A stretch of 42,495 nucleotides of DNA from a virus, in IMG/VR virus record IMGVR_UViG_3300025141_000220, positions 1 to 42,495 of that record; one strand, 5' to 3'. This document shows positions 7,801 through 15,685 of the stretch, in pieces (positions within the stretch are counted from its first letter, which is position 1; every line of letters starts with the position of its first letter). A program made the position numbers and the translations under genes. A model generated the notes under the pieces. That model was given only the letters and a program-made list of their open reading frames with translations, did not search any database and was not told the origin of the DNA.

Positions 7801-9747
7801 TTAGATAACTGACATATCCATGCATGTCACTGTGCCGTAGAAGTCGGAACGAACCATCTTCTTTCCGTAGCGAGTCATGACACCCTTACGTGGGGTGAAG
7901 TCCTCAGGAGCGAAGATAGTAGGAGTAACGATCAGTGGCACGTAAGGTGCGTAAACGTATCCTGTCTCAAGGTAACTTCCACCCTTGTAGCCTACGAGAA
8001 CCTTATTTCGTGGGAAGTAAGGATCCTTATAAACTGTAAAGCGGTTGCTCAAAGTACCGGTCTTCTCTGCACCCAGCACCATTGGCTGGCTGACCTGTCC
8101 TTCACCGTCGAGGGTGTAGGAAGGCTTGTAGAAGACGGAAGCCTCAAGAATAGTTGCAACATCTGGTCCAACAACAATAAAGTTGGCGGATCCACGAAGC
8201 GTCTTGCGATGAATCTGATTTCCTACGTCAATGACGGTCTCAATCAAAGTCTCATACCACTCACGAACTGTTCCACGCCATGCAGGTCCAGGAGCTGTTC
8301 CGGAAGAAGCAAGTACCTCAGCACCTGTCTCCTTGTTAACGAACTTACCTGGTGCACGTGACCAGTAGTAGTTGGCTGCATTACCCTCAGTAAGAAGATC
8401 GTTAAGAATCTCGCGGTCGATCTCTAGAGCAATCTGCTCCGAAAGAATCTGAGTAAGCTCAACTTCTGCATCCAGCGAGTGGTATGCGTTGAGGTCCTGT
8501 GCGAGTTCTGGTGACCACTTGGCACGTAACTTACGAGTGTTAGCTACGACCGCAATGGCCTCGATCTTGATGTCGATCTCTGGAATCTCTGGACGTGGTG
8601 ACGTCGCAAAGTTCGATTCAAATGCCGGAATAACAAGAGTATCACCAGTACCTGAATTTAGAGCTGCATCTACTGCAAAGTTAATCTCACCAGTCCCAGT
8701 GGTAAGAGCCGCTGGCTGGTCTGGCATAGCCGCTGCTGTCTCTGGCGTGCTTGATCCCGTAACAATCATAAGAATGTGACGATCAGCCTGTGGAGCTAGT
8801 GCATTAACTGTGAATGTATTACCGGAAACTGTACCAATTTGATTGAGACGAGCGATATTTGAAATACCATCCGAGTCCTGGTACGGCTTGCCGTCCGGAT
8901 CATTTCCAAGTTCTGCATAGGCGAACGTAAATGTGTCCGGTGCCAAGGTAATTGTCTTCGCCAATGTGGCATCCAAGTTATCAAACGCAGAATCAGTGAG
9001 AGCAAGAACAACAGCTGAGAACACACCGTTACCAACTGCAAGATCTGATAGATTACCAGAGTTATTGTCAATTGCGTTTGAAACCTGTGGGTCAAACTGA
9101 ATTAACTTACCGTCAGATCCTGAATTGAGCAATGCGTTGGTTCCACCAGTAGTGGAAACAAGTGAGGATCCCGACTTACCGATAGCCCCTGAAAGCACGA
9201 CAGAAACGACATTGGACTCATCACGAGCTCGTGAGTAGCCAGTTCCGACGAGATCATACATACCACCAACACCTAAAGAACCGGAGCGAACTCCCTTTCC
9301 TGGAGGTGCGTTATAGATGGAAGATCCTGTCTGATAAAGCGCTGAAGTTGTGCTTACATTTCCAGCACCGCCTCGACCTGAACCATAGGTGTAGTCAAGA
9401 TAAAAGAGCAGTCCGGAAGGAAGACTCATTGGCTGAATTGAAACAAGCTCATTGGCGATCAAACCACCGAATACTCGGCGAACGATCGGAAAAGCAATGT
9501 TAGTGAAACCGCGAAGGTCGCCGGACGATGTCATGCTGCCTCCACCGGTTGAAACAGAAGAAGCCTCTTTAAGAACCTGCGATGCCTGATTTTCAAGCAA
9601 GCGCGCCATGTTCTCTCGGTGGACTCCGTTCATGCCGCGAAGAAGGCCGGTTCTCGACCACTTCTCGACTAGCTGACGGTTTTGGGTTCCCAGGTGTCTC
9701 TGGCGAATACCCTCAGTCAACGTATCCAAATTAAATGACTTAGACAT
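7801..9747 (-). CDS. Major capsid protein (T4 gp23-like)
   Basis: Protein of 648 residues, against 521 in T4. Diagnostic segments are WSRTGLLRG and RENMARLLENQA near the N-terminus, IANELVSIQPMSLPSGLLFY around 100-120, and KLRAKWSPELAQDL...HSLDAEVELTQILS...IALEIDREIL around 405-460, all typical of gp23. The T4 prohead protease cleaves after (L/I)-x-E; L59-K60-E61 followed by Ala fits, giving a predicted mature start at residue 62, close to T4's 65. The extra length lies mostly in a Gly/Ser/Asp-rich region at about 185-385, probably a surface insertion. An excellent AAGGAG site precedes the ATG. The gene follows the scaffold and ends at a strong terminator, as expected for the most abundant virion protein. 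Confidence 0.95.
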   Translation of the reverse strand: MSKSFNLDTLTEGIRQRHLGTQNRQLVEKWSRTGLLRGMNGVHRENMARLLENQASQVLKEASSVSTGGGSMTSSGDLRGFTNIAFPIVRRVFGGLIANELVSIQPMSLPSGLLFYLDYTYGSGRGGAGNVSTTSALYQTGSSIYNAPPGKGVRSGSLGVGGMYDLVGTGYSRARDESNVVSVVLSGAIGKSGSSLVSTTGGTNALLNSGSDGKLIQFDPQVSNAIDNNSGNLSDLAVGNGVFSAVVLALTDSAFDNLDATLAKTITLAPDTFTFAYAELGNDPDGKPYQDSDGISNIARLNQIGTVSGNTFTVNALAPQADRHILMIVTGSSTPETAAAMPDQPAALTTGTGEINFAVDAALNSGTGDTLVIPAFESNFATSPRPEIPEIDIKIEAIAVVANTRKLRAKWSPELAQDLNAYHSLDAEVELTQILSEQIALEIDREILNDLLTEGNAANYYWSRAPGKFVNKETGAEVLASSGTAPGPAWRGTVREWYETLIETVIDVGNQIHRKTLRGSANFIVVGPDVATILEASVFYKPSYTLDGEGQVSQPMVLGAEKTGTLSNRFTVYKDPYFPRNKVLVGYKGGSYLETGYVYAPYVPLIVTPTIFAPEDFTPRKGVMTRYGKKMVRSDFYGTVTCMDMSVI

Positions 9748-9777
9748 TTGTTTATTCTCCTTTAAGGTTAAAGATGG

Positions 9778-11346
9778 TTAGTCATTGCCGTGCAAGCCGG
9801 CGAGGACTGCCCATCGTTCCGCCTCAACACCATTTCTTGATCTGCTTTGTGCTGATCGGGTTGATCTGGAAGACGATCCGAGCGTCCGTAGTGATCCCTC
9901 ATTTAGTTTCTTACCACGAGCGCGACGGGTGAGGGACTCCGACAAACTCTTATAAAGCAACTTTGCCTCTCGGAGCGTCTTGGCATTATCTAGGGCCTCG
10001 ACAATAGCTCGTTGCTGCTTAGTTGATAGATTCTTGTTCTGCATTAATTTATTTGCATAAAGAAGCTTAGCATTGAAGAGATTCATCTCAACAAGCTGTT
10101 TCTTGAGAGTAGAAACCGCTCCTCGATATTGCTTAAGCTGACGTGACTCGTTTACACGAGATCTACGGCGGCTAGCTGATCGACGGCGTCTACGTGATTC
10201 TGCGACTGATCCTGAAGTGCCTGGGGCAGGGGGTACATGCTCAGAGTCACCAAGCTCATCTGCGAGTGCGTTGATTAAATCATCCTCATCCACATCAAGC
10301 TCGACATCACCGATTTCCTCTCCTCCGTGTGCTAAGAAAGGATCTGCCTCAGCGGCACGTCCTTCTTCCTGCTCACGAAGTCGACGCATACGGCGAATTT
10401 CTCGACGAAGCATTCCTTCATCGATTTCAATGACCTCCTCTTCGGCGGCCTCCTCTTCCATACCCATATCATCGACGACCTCTTCGTCCTCGACTTCTAC
10501 TTCTTCCTCAACCTCTTCTTCTACTGCTACATCGAGTGCAACCTCGACATCGCCTAGAATATCTGCGAGGGCCTGATCTACTGCATCTGCGTCTTCTGCA
10601 GCTGCAAGCTCTTCAGACTCTTCATCCTCAAGCTCAAGCGAGAGTTCAGCCTCCTCGAGCTCGCTCATTTTCCCCTTTTCCTCTTCCTCGAAGAGAAAAT
10701 CGAAGATATTTCGACGGTTTGACTTTGACATCTGTTTCATCTCCTTGATAATTGCTGATAGTCTCCGCTCAAGTTTATCTTGAGTGTTGTCCTGTTCGTT
10801 AAGTATTACCTTACTGCGTAAATTTAATGTCTCTCTTAAACAATGCATAAAAGAAAGATTCAGTCTCGTCTTCTGCGACCTTGTTAGATCACCTTTTAAT
10901 GTAGACTCATTTATTTCACGCAGTTTTGAAACTCTTGACTCTAGGGCAACGATTCTCTCCTTAGTAGATGGTTCAATCTCTACTTCTCCACGAATTAGAC
11001 GCCCGAGGGCCTCTGCCATGGTATCTGTTAAAACTTCCTCTTCTTCTTCGGATTCTTCTGAATTAACTGATATGTTGACGTCACCCTGGGCTGAAACGTT
11101 GAATAACGCGCCAGGGGCCTCTTCTTCCACCTCTATCTCAGTCGCTTGCTCGACCGGTTCAGGCTCATCAGTTAATTCCATAGCTATGATTTCATCTTCA
11201 AGCTGCTCACCCATAATCCGCCTGTTTACTAGGTCTCTTATTTGGGGCATCACAGCGTCAATAACACGATTTTTGGCAGTATCTTCTGCCAATTCTCTTA
11301 GTTGCTTTGCATCAGCAATTGCTTCTTCATAAAGTGATCTATTCAT
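9778..11346 (-). CDS. Prohead core scaffold protein (gp22-like position)
   Basis: Protein of 522 residues, very acidic from about 50 to 345 with long Glu/Asp runs (for example EEEVEEEVEVEDEEVVDD). Next come an Arg/Ser-rich patch around 380-400 (SRRRRRSASRRRSRVNES) and a helical region LFNAKLLYANKLMQ, LSTKQQRAIVEALDNAKTLREAK. That last motif is one I associate with scaffold or core proteins of large marine myophages. Scaffolds direct capsid assembly and are then degraded by the prohead protease; the acidic composition and position directly before the capsid gene agree. T4 gp22 is half this size. Start ATG with a GGTGG site. Antisense Ser-rich ORFs over this gene are composition artefacts. Confidence 0.75.
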   Translation of the reverse strand: MNRSLYEEAIADAKQLRELAEDTAKNRVIDAVMPQIRDLVNRRIMGEQLEDEIIAMELTDEPEPVEQATEIEVEEEAPGALFNVSAQGDVNISVNSEESEEEEEVLTDTMAEALGRLIRGEVEIEPSTKERIVALESRVSKLREINESTLKGDLTRSQKTRLNLSFMHCLRETLNLRSKVILNEQDNTQDKLERRLSAIIKEMKQMSKSNRRNIFDFLFEEEEKGKMSELEEAELSLELEDEESEELAAAEDADAVDQALADILGDVEVALDVAVEEEVEEEVEVEDEEVVDDMGMEEEAAEEEVIEIDEGMLRREIRRMRRLREQEEGRAAEADPFLAHGGEEIGDVELDVDEDDLINALADELGDSEHVPPAPGTSGSVAESRRRRRSASRRRSRVNESRQLKQYRGAVSTLKKQLVEMNLFNAKLLYANKLMQNKNLSTKQQRAIVEALDNAKTLREAKLLYKSLSESLTRRARGKKLNEGSLRTLGSSSRSTRSAQSRSRNGVEAERWAVLAGLHGND

Positions 11347-11367
11347 TTTACCACCGCAGTTTCTAGT

Positions 11368-11946
11368 CTAAGTATGATCATAAAGCGTGAAACTCTCACC
11401 TAAAGATCGACTTTGCACATCTGCAAAATCTTGTAAATTATAAATTTCTTCTTCTTCTTCGTCTTCTACCATGGCTGGTATGCTCATAGGAGGAGATTCA
11501 GACCAACCCTTTTTTGTCCCAGTTCGCTTATAAGGCCTCTCATCAAATGCCTTCCATGCACTGTAACCGCCAATAGAGGCAGAACCCGCTCGGGGTTCCA
11601 TGTCTTTTGCAATCGCCATTATCTCTTCTAGAATATCCTCAGGATGCTCAAAGCACGCATGAAGTTTAGAAGCTGCGCCAACAAAGTAAAGTCTATCTGT
11701 AGATTTTTCAGCGCCGGGATCAGTTCTTCTAGGAGTATAAACTTTTTTACTTATTGCCTCTAAAGACTCATCGTTCACTTCGACATCCTCTATGGCATCA
11801 TCAGAGTCCAAATAGGGAAAATCGTCGTTTGATTTCTTTTCACCCTGAAATGTCTGTTCTAATGATCCATACCCAAGACCTTTTCTATCATCATATCTCG
11901 ACTGAAATGAATTGCTTGAATTCTTAGGGATTCTCGTAAAAGGCAT
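11368..11946 (-). CDS. Conserved head-region protein of unknown function, 192 aa
   Basis: No known fold is recognised. The protein is hydrophilic. The best-structured part is about residues 70-125 (YTPRRTDPGAEKSTDRLYFVGAAS, then LHACFEHPEDILEEIMAIA), which looks like a small alpha/beta or helical unit. The C-terminal 60 residues are acidic (EDEEEEE) and end in a possible short binding tail (LGESFTLYDH). The N-terminal 50 residues are polar and probably disordered. It lies 21 bp before the scaffold gene and after two other small unknown genes, so a role in the prohead core or head is plausible. The ATG at 11944-11946 lacks a strong ribosome site and may depend on translation of the gene upstream, 9 bp away. 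Confidence 0.75.
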   Translation of the reverse strand: MPFTRIPKNSSNSFQSRYDDRKGLGYGSLEQTFQGEKKSNDDFPYLDSDDAIEDVEVNDESLEAISKKVYTPRRTDPGAEKSTDRLYFVGAASKLHACFEHPEDILEEIMAIAKDMEPRAGSASIGGYSAWKAFDERPYKRTGTKKGWSESPPMSIPAMVEDEEEEEIYNLQDFADVQSRSLGESFTLYDHT

Positions 11947-11955
11947 TGCTTATTC

Positions 11956-12576
11956 TTACGGTCCACCAAGCGGATCAGAATTAGTACCATCTGGCAAAAA
12001 TGGGGCGAATTCATTCGGATCCTCAAGTTCTGACTGGATGGTTAATTTTAATTTTGTTGAAGATGCTTTTGGGCTTTTAAGACCGTCGCCTACAAAGGGT
12101 GTTGTTCCCGCGCCAGATTCTTCAGCTGTAATAATAACAGGTGTTTGATTATCCATCGTCGGATTAAATGAATCAGGGGGAAGTAAATTAGGCATATACG
12201 GACTAGCGATTTTATTTCCGTTAGCATCTGTCGTTATATCCGGTACTACTGGAGCACCATCAAAAGTTAGATCCGGGCTTGAAGGTGACTCTTCAGACGA
12301 CTCGGGTGTAGAATAACCAAAATAACCAGCAGCACTAGCAATATCACCTTCTAGTACTTGGTTCGTCATAAGCTTAAGCTTTAAGTGGGCAACATGTGTC
12401 TTATTATATGATGGATCTACTCCCATCATTGGAGAAGCAGGATATGCCGCCTGGAGTGTACCTCCGTAATTAGAAACAGCAGGTGTAGGTCCACCAGTCT
12501 TGGTAGATTTCTCACTAAGTGGAGGACTTATGTCCTCCACAGTGCTATGAATCATATGACCGCTGCTAATTGGCAC
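11956..12576 (-). CDS. Pro/Ser-rich head-region protein, paralogue of its upstream neighbour
   Basis: Protein of 206 residues with no recognised fold, poor in long hydrophobic stretches and rich in Pro, Ser, Gly and Asp. It starts with GTG at 12574-12576, chosen because AGGAG (12586-12590) lies nine bases upstream. The first ATG, seven codons in, has no ribosome site. A central helix (THVAHLKLKLMTNQVLEGD) is the likeliest ordered part. The motif SPYMPNLLPPDSFNP and a later LKSPKASSTKLKL closely resemble TPYVPNPSSPGPGSMNP and GPKASSEKISSQKL of the adjacent gene (12583-13059), suggesting duplication and divergence. A perfect 9-bp hairpin lies inside its early codons. A structural or scaffold-core role is possible from location only. 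Confidence 0.7.
   Translation of the reverse strand: MPISSGHMIHSTVEDISPPLSEKSTKTGGPTPAVSNYGGTLQAAYPASPMMGVDPSYNKTHVAHLKLKLMTNQVLEGDIASAAGYFGYSTPESSEESPSSPDLTFDGAPVVPDITTDANGNKIASPYMPNLLPPDSFNPTMDNQTPVIITAEESGAGTTPFVGDGLKSPKASSTKLKLTIQSELEDPNEFAPFLPDGTNSDPLGGP
12519..12540 (-). repeat. Perfect 9-bp hairpin inside the early codons of the 206-aa gene
   Basis: GTGGAGGAC and GTCCTCCAC pair perfectly around a 4-nt loop, starting about 33 nt after the GTG start. No T-tract follows, so it is not a terminator. The stem holds a GGAGG sequence. It could slow or shield translation at the start of the gene or mark an RNA-processing site; that is inference. It encodes the residues VEDISPP. Confidence 0.55.
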
Positions 12577-12582
12577 TTACTT

Positions 12583-13059
12583 TTACTCCTGGGTTGATTT
12601 ACCCATTACATAATCACCTAACTTCTGGCTGGAAATCTTTTCCGAAGAAGCTTTTGGCCCTAGGGCATGACCTACACCAGATCCCCATTGAGAAGCTGGA
12701 TTTTCACCATACCCATCAGGTGCTTCTGGTTGATCAGTTGGATTCATGCTTCCTGGACCAGGGGATGATGGATTGGGAACATAAGGAGTTGCTGGAAGAC
12801 CGCCGGCGCCTGTCTCTACTTCAGAAAGGTTAGGTGCATCTACAAAGTTGGTATCAAATGTTCCAAATGTGTGACCGCCATCATTAATAACCCCGTCAAG
12901 AACCTCATCTTGAAATTGCTTCTTAATAGTCTCAGGGGTCATCTCCCCTATATACATCGGACTTTGTGCGTAGATTGCCTTGAGATCATTTGTACTAGTT
13001 TTACCTAGAGTTCTATCAGTAACAGCAGCGACTACAGTATTTTGTGTATGGTCTGGCAT
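12583..13059 (-). CDS. Pro/Gly-rich head-region protein, paralogue of its downstream neighbour
   Basis: Protein of 158 residues. The N-terminal half has a likely helix (SPMYIGEMTPETIKKQFQD). The C-terminal half is disordered-looking and rich in Pro, Gly and Ser. It carries TPYVPNPSSPGPGSMNP and GPKASSEKIS, which match motifs in the next gene (11956-12576), so the two probably arose by duplication. ATG with an AGGA site upstream. The stop overlaps the ribosome site of the following GTG-start gene, suggesting coupled expression. No function is recognised. Location among protease, scaffold and capsid genes suggests a head or core component. The motif could be a short linear motif bound by a shared partner. 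Confidence 0.72.
   Translation of the reverse strand: MPDHTQNTVVAAVTDRTLGKTSTNDLKAIYAQSPMYIGEMTPETIKKQFQDEVLDGVINDGGHTFGTFDTNFVDAPNLSEVETGAGGLPATPYVPNPSSPGPGSMNPTDQPEAPDGYGENPASQWGSGVGHALGPKASSEKISSQKLGDYVMGKSTQE
12586..12590 (-). promoter_or_regulatory. Ribosome binding site fixing a GTG start
   Basis: AGGAG on the minus strand, nine bases before GTG at 12574-12576. It overlaps the last codons of the upstream gene. Its position decides for the GTG start over the ATG seven codons later, which has no such site. Confidence 0.75.
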
Positions 13060-13068
13060 TTTTTATTC

Positions 13069-13353
13069 CTAAATTTTCTTTGTTAAACGGCGACTCACTT
13101 TTTTCTTCGCCGTACGAACTTCACTTAATTTTCGTGCTAGACGTCTCTCGTGAATCTTGAGAGCCTTCATCCAATCGATATCTTGTTCAATTGAGTCAGC
13201 ATATTCACCAGCATCCACTTCTTCAGTTTCTGATGCTACTTTCTCAATATCTTCTTTTCCCGTTTCTAATACTTCCATCCGAAGCTTTCTAGCTTCTTGT
13301 ACGATCATTCGCTTAAGCATTTTGGGAGTCATCTTCTTAACTTTGCGTGACAT
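13069..13353 (-). CDS. Small basic helical protein of unknown function, 94 aa
   Basis: I choose the ATG at 13351-13353 because GGAGG lies seven bases upstream and a CATAAATA promoter-like element lies further up. A longer reading frame, open to 13446, has no ribosome site at its earlier start codons. The 94-residue product begins MSRKVKKMTPKMLKRMIV. It is almost entirely helical and highly charged, with an acidic middle (EETEEVDAGEYADSIEQDID) and a Lys/Arg-rich end (RTAKKKVSRRLTKK). The pattern suits a coiled-coil or nucleic-acid-contacting head protein. No family is recognised. It belongs to the run of small genes between prohead protease and scaffold. Confidence 0.7.
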   Translation of the reverse strand: MSRKVKKMTPKMLKRMIVQEARKLRMEVLETGKEDIEKVASETEEVDAGEYADSIEQDIDWMKALKIHERRLARKLSEVRTAKKKVSRRLTKKI

Positions 13354-13360
13354 AGTAAAA

Positions 13361-13365
13361 CCTCC
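13361..13365 (-). promoter_or_regulatory. Strong ribosome binding site fixing the start of the 94-aa gene
   Basis: GGAGG on the minus strand, seven bases before ATG at 13351-13353. It favours the 94-aa product over a 125-aa reading that would overlap the upstream gene. Confidence 0.75.
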
Positions 13366-13379
13366 ATCTCCTACTATTC

Positions 13380-13387
13380 TATTTATG
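13380..13387 (-). promoter_or_regulatory. T4-type late promoter candidate (CATAAATA)
   Basis: The minus strand reads CATAAATA, 26 nt before the chosen ATG of the 94-aa gene. It matches the T4-like late -10 element TATAAATA at 7 of 8 positions and fits the NATAAATA form described for T4-like cyanophages. It falls in the 56-bp gap that exists only if the short start is used. No -35 is expected for such late promoters. Unverified. Confidence 0.5.
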
Positions 13388-13409
13388 ACGTTGCCAGACT
13401 TTGTTGTCA

Positions 13410-13838
13410 TCATGATTTTGTTTCTGTAAAAGCTAGGTCGGCCCAATTTTGACTCGGAGACTCAAAAATTGAATCTAGATTGATGCCTGCACCTACTGAG
13501 CCGTGTCCGGCAAGGGGATTAGGGCCTGCTAAATTTTTTCCTGCAGGCGTTTCATTTGCTGTCTGTTCTTGTAAGGTAGTTTTCGCTGTATCAGAAAGAA
13601 TTGCCTGCATAATAGGATCATCCGTAACTGTTGCAACAGTATCAGAAACTCTAGTCTCTAATTTTCTTCTATGCTCTGATAGTCTATCTTCTTCAGCTTT
13701 ACGTCTCAAAGCATCTTTCTTTCTTTTTCTAGACTCATTCAAAGGATTATCTTCCGAAGCTGATATTCCCTCAGACAGAATTTCTACAAGACATTCCTTG
13801 ACGATGCCTTTTAGTTGTGATTTTGTTATCTTCGCCAT
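13410..13838 (-). CDS. Head-region protein with N-terminal helical motif, 142 aa
   Basis: The N-terminus ITKSQLKGIVKECLVEILSEG predicts an amphipathic helix. Similar KITKSQLKxIIKEE starts recur in many large marine phage proteins (recalled, not searched). A charged helix follows (SRKRKKDALRRKAEEDRLSEHRRKLE), then a Gly/Pro/Asn-rich tail. No enzymatic motif is visible. The N-terminal helix might be a targeting or scaffold-binding segment, since many core proteins of T4-like heads carry short capsid-targeting peptides removed by the prohead protease; I-L-S-E and I-F-E-S sites are present, but no strict (L/I)-x-E site was confirmed. ATG with AGGA upstream; it follows the 132-aa gene by 1 bp. Confidence 0.72.
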   Translation of the reverse strand: MAKITKSQLKGIVKECLVEILSEGISASEDNPLNESRKRKKDALRRKAEEDRLSEHRRKLETRVSDTVATVTDDPIMQAILSDTAKTTLQEQTANETPAGKNLAGPNPLAGHGSVGAGINLDSIFESPSQNWADLAFTETKS

Positions 13839-13839
13839 T

Positions 13840-14238
13840 TTATCCTACACCCTGCACATCATTCGAGCCTGTCACATCAAACATGTGAGTCTTTGGAATT
13901 TGAGTTATGCCAGCTATTATGCTTACAGTCGGGGTATTCTGACTAGCTTTTAAGTGAAGCTCTAGACACCTTACTTCTAATCTTCCGGAATTTGATGACC
14001 CTGGTACCAGAAAATAATTGTCGTCTGGATTTGAATTAACACCGTTGACTGTGAATCCTACTTTTGCACTATTCGCAGCTGTACTGTCTGTGTTAATAAC
14101 TTGAATCCACCTTGTTACTGCTGGGAATCGAAGTGTTGTTACTGCACCTGTTCCTAAAGTTACGGTTTCTGTCCATGGAGTTCCGGAGCAGCCATACTCG
14201 TCTGCTGAATTCCAGTTACTTGATACCCATTGTCCCAT
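13840..14238 (-). CDS. Beta-rich virion protein of unknown function, 132 aa
   Basis: The sequence alternates short hydrophobic strands and Gly/Asn/Ser turns (WTETVTLGTGAVTTLRFP, RWIQVINTDST, AKVGFTVNGV, YFLVPGSSNSGRLEV, TPTVSIIAGITQIP), predicting a compact beta-sandwich. This style is common in capsid decoration, cement or head-fibre proteins. No specific family is recognised, and decoration is a guess from fold and position between prohead protease and scaffold. Its ATG overlaps the stop of the protease gene (TAATG), indicating translational coupling. No signal peptide or membrane segment is seen. Confidence 0.75.
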   Translation of the reverse strand: MGQWVSSNWNSADEYGCSGTPWTETVTLGTGAVTTLRFPAVTRWIQVINTDSTAANSAKVGFTVNGVNSNPDDNYFLVPGSSNSGRLEVRCLELHLKASQNTPTVSIIAGITQIPKTHMFDVTGSNDVQGVG

Positions 14239-14852
14239 TATTCATTCTCCCAATCGATGATGTCGTTCATAATCCTATCAATTCTGTCTGACTTTGTGAA
14301 ATGACGATTTAAATCTTTTCCAGAAAAGTCTCTTCCCTCTCTCATTACAAATGCGCCAGGAGTTGAAGGCTCAGAGACAAAGTCCCAACAGATAAGTTGA
14401 AAGTCATCTTGTACTACGTCAGTATCTCCGTCTCTTCGTGTACTTCCTACACCACGAGAAGAAATGCCCAAAGTAACACCTGATTCTACTAAGCTTTGTA
14501 AGATTTTTCCGCTAGGTGTATCTAAAAGTTCGACTGTTCCGTAACATACATCACCATCCATATGAGCCTCTCTAACAATATGTGAAGCATTTTTTAATTC
14601 AACAACAGAAGAATCTGGATGGTCACATTCACCAAGGGCTCGATTTTCCTTTATAAATTTTTGGTAATTTCTTACCTCTCTTGTAAGGATTGTCTCAGGA
14701 TACACTCTTCCATTTTGATTTAATGTATTCGCTTTTTGTAAAATTCCCTTAAGAAGAATTTTTCCATTATTATTTTCTCTTGATTCTTTGATTATATCAG
14801 GGGAGTAATCAAAAGCTAACCACTCGGTCAGAAGTTTTCTGTTACTGCTCAT
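14238..14852 (-). CDS. Prohead core protease (T4 gp21-like, serine protease)
   Basis: Protein of 204 residues, the usual size for T4 gp21 (212). It shows the family's early NxNGRVYP segment (LNQNGRVYPE, residues 45-53), GECDHP with the probable catalytic His78, and GISSRGVGS with the probable nucleophile Ser131 or Ser132. A later WDFVSEPS segment is also typical. The enzyme matures the prohead by cutting scaffold and capsid proteins after (L/I)-x-E, and a fitting site is present in the capsid protein here. Gene order portal, unknown gene, protease, small genes, scaffold, capsid resembles that of T4-like phages with extra inserts. The start is ATG at 14850-14852, overlapping the end of the upstream gene by 11 bp, with GGTGG upstream. 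Confidence 0.92.
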   Translation of the reverse strand: MSSNRKLLTEWLAFDYSPDIIKESRENNNGKILLKGILQKANTLNQNGRVYPETILTREVRNYQKFIKENRALGECDHPDSSVVELKNASHIVREAHMDGDVCYGTVELLDTPSGKILQSLVESGVTLGISSRGVGSTRRDGDTDVVQDDFQLICWDFVSEPSTPGAFVMREGRDFSGKDLNRHFTKSDRIDRIMNDIIDWENE

Positions 14853-15669
14853 TTTCTGCCACCAGCTCCCTTGTTAAATGAGAAATTATCAAGGCTTTTT
14901 TAATAGTTTCATCATTAGAATTAATTGGTAAGTTTTTTATTTTTTCTTCAACGATGACTCTTTTCTCTACCAGCGTTGGATTATCACAATTACTATAGAA
15001 AGATTCAATTGCCAGAGTTGCTTGTACTTTGAGGTTTTTAATCTTTTCCTCAACCTTATCATCTTTCCCTAATAGCTTGTATTCTAGAAGTGCCATTTGA
15101 TGTTTATCGAACCCTGCATACTTTTTATTGAATTTCTCAGACATTATCTTAAAAGTGAGTGGATTAGCATCAATATTTTTATCCATCGTGACTTTCTTAT
15201 CCTTTCGAGAAATCCACTCCTCTAAAACAATTTCATAATCTACTACATCTTTAGGCGATAAATTAGATCCGCCCCTCCACTCATTTAGAAGTGCCTGAAC
15301 AGTTGCAAATATCTTGTAATTTTCCACTCGCTGATTGTAAAAATATGTTTCGTCTATTCTATGATTAATGGATCGTATAAGGTCAGACTTTTCTGATCTT
15401 AGTTTTTTACCATCATGAATCTTGCAAGCTTCCTTGCTTTCCTTTATTATTCTCCTGGCAAGATCATCATTTGACGTTCTTGTATGTACCAGTGAATTAA
15501 ATAGTCTAAATTCTCTATAGAGCTCAGTGCCCTCTTCGAAATGATTATTTAGTACGTCTATTGCCTTTTCTGCAATTGATCTTTTACCCTCGACGATCTT
15601 TTCACTTGCGTATCTTACTAATTGCTCGTGAATGAGACCGACGTTGCGTTTTTTATTATGCTTCGCCAT
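14842..15669 (-). CDS. Conserved helical protein between portal and protease, 275 aa
   Basis: I choose the ATG at 15667-15669, which has AAGGAGG eleven bases upstream. A start eight codons earlier (15693) overlaps the portal gene and lacks a ribosome site. The N-terminus is basic (MAKHNKKRNVGLIHEQLVRYA), and the rest is highly charged and helical with few strands. There is no recognised catalytic motif. The NVGLIHEQLVRY segment resembles the start of proteins placed between portal and protease in other large marine T4-like phages (recalled only). It may be a head-assembly or portal-associated factor. It overlaps the protease gene by 11 bp, so the two are probably translated together. Confidence 0.8.
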   Translation of the reverse strand: MAKHNKKRNVGLIHEQLVRYASEKIVEGKRSIAEKAIDVLNNHFEEGTELYREFRLFNSLVHTRTSNDDLARRIIKESKEACKIHDGKKLRSEKSDLIRSINHRIDETYFYNQRVENYKIFATVQALLNEWRGGSNLSPKDVVDYEIVLEEWISRKDKKVTMDKNIDANPLTFKIMSEKFNKKYAGFDKHQMALLEYKLLGKDDKVEEKIKNLKVQATLAIESFYSNCDNPTLVEKRVIVEEKIKNLPINSNDETIKKALIISHLTRELVAENEQ

Positions 15670-15685
15670 TTTGGCCCCTGCCTCC

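Noticed and set aside
10217-10576. Plus-strand Ser-rich open frame
   Set aside because: It is the reverse of the Glu/Asp-rich scaffold repeat (GAA/GAG/GAT read backwards as Ser codons), so a composition shadow.
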